Assembly (NCBI GenBank): GCA_019828565.1
Contig: JAHDYR010000069.1
Location: 558,001 to 622,000, forward strand
From: Carpediemonas membranifera
Taxonomy: Eukaryota; Fornicata
DNA length: 64,000 bases
Reading direction: 5' to 3'
Shown here: positions 29,133 to 36,328 of the stretch, in pieces
Position numbering within the stretch: the first letter of the stretch is position 1
How the letters are laid out: each line of letters starts with the position of its first letter
Notes under the pieces: model-generated
What the model saw: only the letters and a program-made list of their open reading frames with translations
Database searches by the model: none
What the model was told of the DNA's origin: nothing
Made by a program: the position numbers and the translations under genes

Positions 29133-30028
29133 ATGAGCAGTTTGAGCGAAGAAGAGCTTCAGGACCTTTATTCTGTTCGTGTTCCTAATCAAGCTTATCT
29201 AGTGGGTAGATACGATTGAACTCAGCCGCCCGAAGAGGAACATAGCCCGTGATTTCAGCGACGCCTGCATGTTTGCTGAACTAGTGCACCAATTCCATCC
29301 AAATCTTGTTGAACTGCATAACTACTCTCCTGCTAGCTCATTTGATCAGAAGAAGTACAACTGGCAGACACTCAAGAGTTCGTTTCCCTTCCCCATCTCA
29401 CGCTGAGAAAATCCTGGGCCGGAGCAAGCTTAATCTCCCTCTCAGCAACGAAGAGATCGCCAGCCTTGCCAAGGCAGAACCTGGTGCCATTGAGGAGCTC
29501 CTCTGGCGTGCCCGGCCGGCGATTGACTCTTTCGTCTTCGTTCCCAAGTCCTCCAGGCCGCGAGAGAGGGAGCGGCCATCCTCGTACATGGAGCGCCACA
29601 AGGTGGACAAGGATGAGGAGTCACACCCGCCTCCCCGTCGCCACAGGACCCGCCCCTCGGACAGCCCGAGCCCGAGCCCACGGGTGAGCAGAGGGGGTTC
29701 AGCGGAGCCGTACCAGTCTGGCAGCGTGTCGTATGAGTCGGATTATTCTCCCATGTCCCCACCCGCGGGTAGAGCCAATGAAGATGACTATGACGAGTTT
29801 GCCGATGAGTTCGACGACCGGGCCCTGGCCGAGGAGATCGACCGCGAGTTCTCCGATGTCACGGCCCGGGGTGGCCCAACTGTGGAGGAGTATATGAGGA
29901 TGAAACACGAGCTTGACGAAAAGAGGAAGCACGTGGCCATTCTCGAAGCAAAGAATATGAAGCTCCAGGAGCTGGCCGCCCTCAGGGGCGAGCAGGTCCG
30001 TACATTGAAGGAGAAGTGCGGCATGTAA
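29133..30028 (+). CDS. SPEF1/CLAMP-like calponin-homology axonemal protein
   Basis: Three exons. Exon 1 (29133-29174) encodes MSSLSEEELQDLYS. Intron 1 (28 nt, GTTCGT...TCTAG) joins to exon 2 (29203-29377), reading WVDTIELSRPKRNIARDFSD, ELVHQFHPNLVELHNYSPAS and NWQTL. This is the CH_2 domain of SPEF1, a central-apparatus microtubule bundler. Intron 2 (30 nt, GTTCGT...CTGAG) leads to exon 3, KILGRSKLNLPLSNEEIASL, then a Ser/Pro-rich linker, an acidic patch and a C-terminal coiled coil (MRMKHELDEKRKHVAILE), again as in SPEF1. With these splice sites exon 3 is one base out of phase at an AAAA run. That suggests a sequence error or a different junction. Confidence 0.7.
29175..29202 (+). other. 28-nt intron 1 of SPEF1-like gene
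   Basis: GTTCGTGTTCCTAATC...TCTAG with a CTAAT branch-like motif. Removal gives LYS-WVD, matching the conserved LYAWVD of SPEF1. Confidence 0.8.
29378..29407 (+). other. 30-nt intron 2 of SPEF1-like gene (phase unresolved)
   Basis: GTTCGT donor and GCTGAG acceptor. The same donor hexamer as intron 1 supports it, but the joined frame is off by one base at the following AAAA run. Confidence 0.5.
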
Positions 30029-30362
30029 CACTAGTAATTTACCGATAATTGCCATAAATCCCTGATCTCTGGTGTGGTGACTTGAGGATCGTGGGTAGAC
30101 CATGTTTCGCGATCCTTCAAGCTGTGAGCTCTACTCAAACGATGCCATGACTTAGGGGCGGTTTGTGGCGATTTGGGCGATTAGTGATCAGTCACCGACT
30201 CATGGGCTATGGTTGCGGTACGGTGGGCCTGCCCGGCAAGTCAGTCATAAACAAGTCATATCAGACACGACATACTAAGCCGCATTTTAATGCTGATGCC
30301 GTTTTAATACCGATTGCTGCCATATTGGCCGGGTGCTGCGTATTGTTTCATTGACCTTACCA
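30029..30362. other. Spacer between convergent SPEF1-like and GARP genes
   Basis: 334 bp, AT-richer than the flanks, with no supported coding frame. It should contain both 3' ends. Confidence 0.4.
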
Positions 30363-30995
30363 CTACAAGAGGAACAGCGGGAGATTGTGTGGGAGATCCG
30401 GATCAGTCACACAGGGCTTGGGAAGCCGAACGAAGTTCAGTTCGGGCACTTTTTGCTGGATGAGGGCGCGGCGAGCCATGACGGGGTAGCTCGGCATTGA
30501 GGGGGTCGGTTTGGCAGTGTCCTTGGGGGCCTTGGAAGGAGCTGCGGCTACATGGCCGCCGGCCTGGAGGAAGCGGGCTCCGTGAGTATCCTGGAGCTCG
30601 GCGCGGGTGATGCCGAATGCCTTGATAACCCGTTTGCGGAACTTCTGGAGATGAGAGGCGACGTTCTCTCTGGTGAGTCCCTCGACGGCCATCTCGTTGA
30701 GGATGAGTCGTGGTGTCGCGGATTTGACGCCGTGCTTAATGACGACGCGACTGAAGCGCTCCTCAAGTTCTGGCGTCCAAGTAACGCGGCGCTTATACAT
30801 TGCAGTAGTCATCGCCACAGCCATGGCGGTGTTATCGCTAAGCGAAGAAGCCATTGAGACTGGAGAAGAATGGTTGGCAATGAAAGAATTTGCTGGCGAT
30901 GACGTCGCAAGCGCAGGAGCGCAAGCTAGAGCCGCCATTTGGTTCTGTGGTATAACAGCTACTGTAGCTGAAAGAGCTGGAGTGTCATCAGACAT
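30363..30995 (-). CDS. GARP-type Myb-related transcription factor
   Basis: A 210-residue protein. Residues ~68-128 form a single Myb-like/GARP DNA-binding domain: RRVTWTPELEERFSRVVIKHG, then ATPRLILNEMAVEGLTRENV, then SHLQKFRKRV. The SHLQKFR ending is the hallmark of the plant B-type response-regulator/GARP family, also reported in diplomonads. The N-terminal ~65 residues are Ala/Ser-rich (possible activation region). The C-terminal part is Pro/Ala-rich. It is expected to act in the nucleus as a sequence-specific regulator; targets are unknown. Convergent with the SPEF1-like gene. Confidence 0.85.
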   Translation of the reverse strand: MSDDTPALSATVAVIPQNQMAALACAPALATSSPANSFIANHSSPVSMASSLSDNTAMAVAMTTAMYKRRVTWTPELEERFSRVVIKHGVKSATPRLILNEMAVEGLTRENVASHLQKFRKRVIKAFGITRAELQDTHGARFLQAGGHVAAAPSKAPKDTAKPTPSMPSYPVMARRALIQQKVPELNFVRLPKPCVTDPDLPHNLPLFLL

Positions 30996-31758
30996 GCTTG
31001 TGCGTATTCAAGATCAAGCACAGTTCTAAGACGATCCTGCCCGCCTGATTTTCTGCAGAAGATCTCGATGATCCGATCTAGATTAGTTAATCGGACCAGA
31101 TCTGGACCTGACACTGGATGACGAGGCACATGATGGTCATTGACTCGGGCCAGAGAGGGTTAAGTGGTCGACGGCAGGCGCAGCACATCAGATCTCGGAT
31201 CCGATCGTGTCGGAAGATCGCCTCTGAAATGGTCGAACTACAGCTCAGAAAGGGCTGGAAGGTTGGATTGAGTCAGGAAAGGCAGATTCAGTCGAGGTTC
31301 TCAAAAGTCAAATGACTAAATCCTTGCACGACCAATCAGGAAATGAATATCCAAGGTATAAAACTGCCCAATCCACCATATGAATGCGTGTGCATGAACT
31401 ATATGCGATTATTCATCTCTGGTTTGTGCCGGTCATGGTCCCTAACATGGGTGGTTCGACCGCGCGCCTCGAAAAGAATTTTATGAGTAGAAATGAGTGG
31501 AGCTATCAGGTCACGATAGGCAGAACTGTCTTGACTCTAGGCAGAACTAAGGTGAACGCATCAACCACACGAGGATGAGAACCAAGATGAGAGAGTGGTT
31601 GCTGGGCACAGCTGCACAGACACGCAACACCTATTCGTGCGGCGAATAACTAACGGTGAAAAGGTCAACGCGGTTGGCACCGGCGACTGAGGGCGAGTAA
31701 AGGCGCGCTCGCTTCACGACAGTGAGTAAGAAACAAAAAACGCAAGTAAAGGGAAGCT
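30996..31758. other. Spacer of 0.75 kb with many GATC-containing short repeats
   Basis: The first ~250 bp are unusually rich in AGATC/GATC words (gatcctg, agatctcgatgatccgatctag, gatctgg, agatctcggatccgatcgtg), then AT-rich sequence. No gene recognised. Confidence 0.35.
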
Positions 31759-31941
31759 CTATATCATAACATGATAGTTGAAGTCATCCGAAGGCCTGAG
31801 ACCAACCCTCCACACCAGTCTGAAGCAAACGAATGATACGAAGCAAATGCACGGACAGCATGCCGTAATAACCACCATGCAGACGAAGAAGAACACTACA
31901 AGTAACCTCCAAATCTCATCGGGACCAGCAGTCGCCGTCAT
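31759..31941 (-). CDS. Possible small Cys-rich single-pass membrane protein
   Basis: A 60-residue frame from an ATG at 31941. It has a short polar head (MTATAGPDEIWR) and a strongly hydrophobic segment (LLVVFFFVCMVVITACC). A cysteine cluster (CCPCICFVSFVC) and a basic tail (RLVWRVGLRPSDDF) follow. The shape fits a palmitoylated tail-anchored peptide. Evidence is composition only, and such segments can arise by chance in a spacer. Confidence 0.3.
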   Translation of the reverse strand: MTATAGPDEIWRLLVVFFFVCMVVITACCPCICFVSFVCFRLVWRVGLRPSDDFNYHVMI

Positions 31942-32200
31942 AGCTTGGATTATCGTGTATCCAAAATGGCGATGCGTTAAAATGCACGCCAACACTTTAT
32001 CAGCAGATCAGCGGCTGCAGAGGAAGCAAACCGAGCTACACGCCCGCCTTATGCCCAATTCACCACAAAAAATTCATAGCTAGCAATACTAGCCCCTCTT
32101 CGCCTCCAATCACAGACATGTCTTCTTGAGATCAATCGTAATCCAGAAAATTGGAAACTGGAAATAGGCTTTACTCTGTTCAAGTCATATCTGCATATGT

Positions 32201-34792
32201 TCACCATGCACCCATCAGATCATCGTCCGAATCATCCTTCGGCGGCTCAGAATCTCCCCCAGTTTCGTTTGCGATAAACTGCGGAGCAGGTCCAGGAGTC
32301 ACATCAGGAGATACGGATCTGATTGGATCCTTCATCGCCAAGGCCATGGCCGGTAGCTCCAGGGCGTCTGGCCTGCTGAGCGGCCTATCCGAGCCCTCGC
32401 CTCCAGCCACAGTCGACTGAGTCACGAGGATGTTGGATGACCTGCTCGCCGTGGTCACCGACGCAGCCAAGCCTGTGGCGGCGGGGTGGGTCGCCCCTGA
32501 AAGTGGGGATGAGGCGTGCAGGCTAAGGTCGGTGTTGGGGGCGGGGAGGCCAATGCCGGAGACCTCCACGTCGGACCGGACGGAGCCTGGGGTCGACCCG
32601 CCCTCGCTCTCCCGACCCTCTTCAACTCCGGGGAGGGTGTGCGGGCGCGGGGGTTCCTCTCGTTGGTCTGTCTCCTCGACCGTGCTGGCGGTGAGCGAGT
32701 CGTCGTCGGACTTATCGACGTCTGACACGAGCTGTTCAGCATCCCCCATGGACATGAGATGGGGCAGGTGCGGAGTGGACGCCCCGTCGTCGACAATAAC
32801 ACTGCCGAGATCAGACTCCTGGCGGATAGACGTGGGCACAGTGCGGGTCATCGGCACGTTTTCATCATCTGATGAGCTGGAGTCATCTGAGTCAATATCA
32901 AACTCGGAGTCGGAATCTGACTCGCGGTCAGTGAGAGCAGGGGGAGCGGGCGTCTCCATCTCATCGTCCAAAATCTCGCCGGGTGTTCCGACAACAGGCG
33001 TCTGAAGAAGGGCGCCGTTCCCCGAAGCCTTGAGGGGAGACCCAGCTAAGGGAGAGCCAGCCAGATTCTCGCCGGCGTCTTCGATCGGAGTCAACATGGG
33101 CGCGGTGTCCATGTCTGCAAGGCGGGCGACACTATCGCTGACAATAATTGTCTGCTGCGTGTCCGTCCGAGACGAGTCAAGCTCCGTCTCCGTTCTCAGG
33201 GTCAGTACTGAGGCTGACTCGGGCTCCTGAGCTTGGCTCGGGGCAGACACGGGCGAGGTTGACTTGGGTGGAGTTGTCATGGGCAGAGAGTCAGATTTGT
33301 GGTCAGAGTCGCTCTCCGAGTCAGAGTCAGATCCAGAGTGTGAGCTGGCGTCTTGCTTTCTTTCAGACAGAACCACCGAATGCTCCGAGTCGGTCGACTC
33401 CTCCTCCTCCTGCTCGGACTGGACAGGTTGCAGGATCGACGGTGCTTGTCTGCTGGCCGGTAGAGGCGGAGTGATGTTGCTACTCGCCTCAGCTTGGGTA
33501 AGAGTCGACTGGCCGGCTGCCTGGCCCTCAGCGAGGCTCTTTTCGCCCCTACCGCTCGACATGACGTCGTCAGTGCTCTCAGTGGAGTCCGACTCGAGCA
33601 CGAGGCCCTCGTCCTCCCGGGGGATGCCCAGGCCCGGCGTGGCTGTGATACGCTGGAGCTCATGCTGGGGTGACGTCTTGTGGACGGCGATGGGGCTGGG
33701 GAGAGTAGTCTCGTCGTCGGACTTCTCGGACTCAGAATCGGATTTGTTAGATTTGCCTGATTTCGAGGATTTGGACGAGCTTGAGGAAGAAGAAGAGGAG
33801 CTTGACGACGACGAGCTGGACGAGCTAGATGAACTCTTGTCGGACATGCCGCTGTCGCTCTCCCCATCATCGTCGGGGAAGTCCGAATACGCCGCCCGCT
33901 CGCCCTCCGGCATCTCCAGGCCCAGTACACGACTGGCATCCAGGGGAACGTGTCTAGCGTCGTCGATAGCCCGGTCGGCGTCGTCAAGAATGCTCGTCTC
34001 GGCCACTATAAAGGGCGTCTCCAGAGGCTCCTCGGGAATGGCGCCAGGGATGTCTATAGCCTGGTCGAGGTCCATGCCGCCGTTGTCAAGCTCCCATTGC
34101 AGGCGTCTGATCTCGTCTTCCAACCGTGCCCTGTCCTGCTCGAGCAGCATCGTGCGGTGGTAGTACTTGTTCAAGCGCTCCTCGAGGGAGGCCACGCGGG
34201 TGACCTTGGACGAGGTTTTAAGAGCCTCCACCTCCTTGGTCTTTTCGACAAGAGCACGCTGGAGCGAGGTGATTTTCGCCTGGTGCTTGCGGATCGTAAC
34301 CGATTCGGTCAGCTTTGAGCTGAGTGAGGGATCCATGACTGTCTTGGCCTTGAGCAGCTCCTCGTATTCGTGAGTCCTACGGGCGAGATCGTGTTCCACA
34401 CGCTGGAGTTTCACCTTTTGAATGCGCGCATCCTTCTCATATTCGCAGACTTTGCGGCGTAGGCGCTGAATCTCTTCGGCCATGGCCTCGCGGTCGTTGA
34501 CGAGGACGCTGCTCTTCTCATGTTCGCCGAGTCTTCTTTCCCTCTTGGCGACTGTCGAAAAAGTGGCCATGACGGCGTTCGGATGACTGTAAGGAGAAAC
34601 ACGCTTCGTCTTCTTAGGAGTAAGTTTGGGTTTCACGGTACTTCTCGTTGCGCTTTTTGCGGGATGTGCAGAAACAGGCCGAATACGTTTTCCAGATTCA
34701 GGGCGAGCGCCGTATGCCTTTTCAATGGCAGAAGCCGGGCGATCTGCCCGAATACTGCGTCGCATTGATGCAACAGACGCAGGACGGCTCAT
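32201..34792 (-). CDS. Coiled-coil, Ser/Asp-rich acidic protein
   Basis: An 863-residue protein. Residues 1-75 are basic and Ser/Pro-rich. Residues ~85-245 form a long coiled coil (REAMAEEIQRLRRKVCEYEK, KLQRVEHDLARRTHEYEELL, LEERLNKYYHRTMLLEQDRA), reminiscent of IQCE and other ciliary coiled-coil proteins. The rest is acidic and low-complexity, with an uninterrupted Ser run of about 20 residues near 335 and many SDSDSE clusters that could be casein-kinase substrates. A ciliary or basal-body role is plausible from the coiled coil alone. The ATG lies 58 bp from a solo LTR-like repeat at 34850-34915. Confidence 0.6.
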   Translation of the reverse strand: MSRPASVASMRRSIRADRPASAIEKAYGARPESGKRIRPVSAHPAKSATRSTVKPKLTPKKTKRVSPYSHPNAVMATFSTVAKRERRLGEHEKSSVLVNDREAMAEEIQRLRRKVCEYEKDARIQKVKLQRVEHDLARRTHEYEELLKAKTVMDPSLSSKLTESVTIRKHQAKITSLQRALVEKTKEVEALKTSSKVTRVASLEERLNKYYHRTMLLEQDRARLEDEIRRLQWELDNGGMDLDQAIDIPGAIPEEPLETPFIVAETSILDDADRAIDDARHVPLDASRVLGLEMPEGERAAYSDFPDDDGESDSGMSDKSSSSSSSSSSSSSSSSSSSSSKSSKSGKSNKSDSESEKSDDETTLPSPIAVHKTSPQHELQRITATPGLGIPREDEGLVLESDSTESTDDVMSSGRGEKSLAEGQAAGQSTLTQAEASSNITPPLPASRQAPSILQPVQSEQEEEESTDSEHSVVLSERKQDASSHSGSDSDSESDSDHKSDSLPMTTPPKSTSPVSAPSQAQEPESASVLTLRTETELDSSRTDTQQTIIVSDSVARLADMDTAPMLTPIEDAGENLAGSPLAGSPLKASGNGALLQTPVVGTPGEILDDEMETPAPPALTDRESDSDSEFDIDSDDSSSSDDENVPMTRTVPTSIRQESDLGSVIVDDGASTPHLPHLMSMGDAEQLVSDVDKSDDDSLTASTVEETDQREEPPRPHTLPGVEEGRESEGGSTPGSVRSDVEVSGIGLPAPNTDLSLHASSPLSGATHPAATGLAASVTTASRSSNILVTQSTVAGGEGSDRPLSRPDALELPAMALAMKDPIRSVSPDVTPGPAPQFIANETGGDSEPPKDDSDDDLMGAW

Positions 34793-34849
34793 TTGAGTTC
34801 CCCGAACGGCCTTCGAAATTTGGTGTCCTTTGCCTGCACATTGGCTGAA

Positions 34850-34915
34850 TGAAGTCTGCTATAGACGATTGAGAGTCTGTTTTACTGCTTGCACTGTGCA
34901 CTCTATGATACTTCA
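34850..34915 (-). mobile_element. Solo LTR-like copy of element C end, 66 bp
   Basis: It starts TGAAGTCTGC and ends ATACTTCA (TG...CA), and is nearly identical to 44572-44636. It is flanked on both sides by CTGAA, a 5-bp target-site duplication. The same TSD length occurs for elements A and B, so a solo LTR is the best reading. A 66-bp MITE with short inverted TGAAGT/ACTTCA ends is the alternative. It sits just upstream of a minus-strand gene. Confidence 0.65.
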
Positions 34916-35052
34916 CTGAAACACCCATCTGACAGCCGCATAGACCCTGTTACTGATCAGCAACACGATGCTGATGCAATACAGAAAGTACCTCTGCATA
35001 TTAATTTTCTGTTGCTTCACTCAAACAGTCTTCCCGCTTCAATGAATTTTAT

Positions 35053-35670
35053 CTACAGGGCGCACGAGAATCCGCGCTTGGCAGGCTTGGCATTGACGTT
35101 CAACGTGCTGGGCTTAGGCTGCTCGTCCTCTTCAGCCTCTGCGCGAACCAGCCTGTCGACAATATCCCCAGCGATCTGGTAAAATGCCTCGTTGACGTTG
35201 ATGTCCTCCTTGGCCGACGCCTCGAGGAATGGGACGCCGTACTGGTCCGCGAGAGACTGGCCCTCCTCCGTTTGAACTTGGCGATTCTCCTCGTCATCGC
35301 ACTTGTTGCCGATAATGATCTTGTTGACGTCGCCGCTGGCGTTCTTGGCGATGTTCGTCATCCAATGCTGAATGTTCTCGAAGGATTGGCGGCTTGTTAC
35401 ATCGTAGACAAGTATAACGCCCATGGCGCCACGGTAGTAGGCGTTGGTGATAGTGCGGAAGCGTTCCTGGCCAGCAGTATCCCAAATCTGCAGCTTGATC
35501 TTCTTTCCGTTTGTTTCGATGACGCGAAGCTTGAAATCGATGCCAAGTGTGGTAATAAAGGAAGGAGTGAACTGATCCTCACTGAAACGGAGAAGAAGGC
35601 AACTCTTGCCCACAGCGGAATCGCCAATGAGCAGAAGCTTCATCAGATAATCGTAAGGATTCGACGTCAT
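35053..35670 (-). CDS. Rab GTPase (Rab8/Rab1/Sec4-like)
   Basis: A 205-residue small GTPase for vesicle traffic. G1 is [11 protein letters not shown], the effector loop [12 protein letters not shown] with conserved Thr, G3 [14 protein letters not shown]4 GNKCD and G5 EASAKE. RabF motifs ([30 protein letters not shown]) identify it as a Rab rather than Ras or Ran. The start [18 protein letters not shown] at 35670 matches Rab1/8; an upstream in-frame Met lies in LTR A sequence. The C-terminus is KRGFSCAL, with one Cys at position -3, unlike normal CC, CxC or CAAX prenylation signals. LTR A begins 41 bp upstream. Confidence 0.9.
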   Translation of the reverse strand: MTSNPYDYLMKLLLIGDSAVGKSCLLLRFSEDQFTPSFITTLGIDFKLRVIETNGKKIKLQIWDTAGQERFRTITNAYYRGAMGVILVYDVTSRQSFENIQHWMTNIAKNASGDVNKIIIGNKCDDEENRQVQTEEGQSLADQYGVPFLEASAKEDINVNEAFYQIAGDIVDRLVRAEAEEDEQPKPSTLNVNAKPAKRGFSCAL

Positions 35671-35711
35671 GCTCCTTTCGATTTCTTCGGCTAAAGTGCG
35701 AAATGGGGGAC

Positions 35712-35807
35712 TGAAGTCTGGAAACAAGTGTGAAGTGTTTAAGGGGTATACCTCCTACGCGGTGATAATGGCTCTAACTGCGTCTACATAGTCATGTAAA
35801 TACCACA
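35712..35807 (-). repeat. 3' LTR of element A
   Basis: 96 bp, identical to the 5' copy. On the minus strand it starts TGTGGTATTTACATGAC, containing a TATTTA box like those of host promoters, and ends CCAGACTTCA. It lies 41 bp upstream of the Rab ATG in the same orientation, so it could drive Rab transcription. Confidence 0.92.
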
Positions 35808-35820
35808 CTACCCCTCCTCC
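35808..35820 (-). other. Polypurine tract of element A
   Basis: On the minus strand GGAGGAGGGGTAG ends exactly at the TG of the 3' LTR. Elements B and C have the same GGGGTAR ending at this position, which supports the LTR borders. Confidence 0.8.
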
Positions 35821-35835
35821 ATCAGAGCCATGCTT

Positions 35836-36275
35836 CTATTTCCGACTCTGACCGACTTTGCGCAAATGCTCGTCAACGCACTTTGCAAGTTGGCTATGGT
35901 CCTCCATGTACTTCAATAACACGATGTTGGACCGCATGTCTTCGTCTGTTGCCACTCTCCAGGTGTCTTCGCTGGCTTCGAATCCCAGCCACCTGCACCT
36001 CACTTCCGGTGTCCTGTTGGCGTCTCTTCTAATCCTCCAGTCCACTATCTTCTTGATATACGCCTGGCTTCTATCTAAGGCGCATGCTACTTTGGCCTTC
36101 TCTTCGCTCCACTCTCCCTCGGCGACTTTCAGGTGAGAAACGTGCTTCTGATACGTCTTCTTCGTCTCTGGGTCTCGCACAACGTACGAGTTCGCCTTCC
36201 CGGGGACCTTCCTGACCACCATCAACGGTCCGCGCCACTTGAGGTCGTACTTCTTGCGAATCTCCGCGTCGCGAT
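35836..36275 (-). pseudogene. C-terminal part of element A Pol: integrase tail and chromodomain
   Basis: It continues the integrase frame cut at 40803. After the duplicated GCGAT, the minus strand reads DAEIRKKYDLKWRGPLMVV, then VRDPETKKTYQKHVSHLK (integrase GPY/F-like end). A chromodomain-like segment with CRWLGFEASEDTW follows. Joining across element B minus one GCGAT copy keeps the frame, proving B is a later insertion. Ends 29 bp before the LTR. Not translatable as part of Pol in the present state. Confidence 0.8.
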
Positions 36276-36328
36276 TGTGGTATGGATAGAACAGCTAGCG
36301 AAAGAGGTTTAATCAATTGATTGGGACA
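36276..36328 (-). repeat. 3' LTR of element B
   Basis: 53 bp, identical to 40750-40802. On the minus strand it starts TGTCCCAATCAATTGATT and ends CATACCACA. It contains the palindrome AATCAATTGATT. The Pol frame of B terminates inside it (stop at 36313-36315). Confidence 0.92.

Noticed and set aside
34850..34915. A 66-bp MITE of a DNA transposon
   Set aside because: TGAAGT/ACTTCA ends are only 6 bp of inverted match, while TG...CA ends, a 5-bp duplication and the polypurine tract beside the 44572 copy fit a solo LTR better. Not fully excluded.
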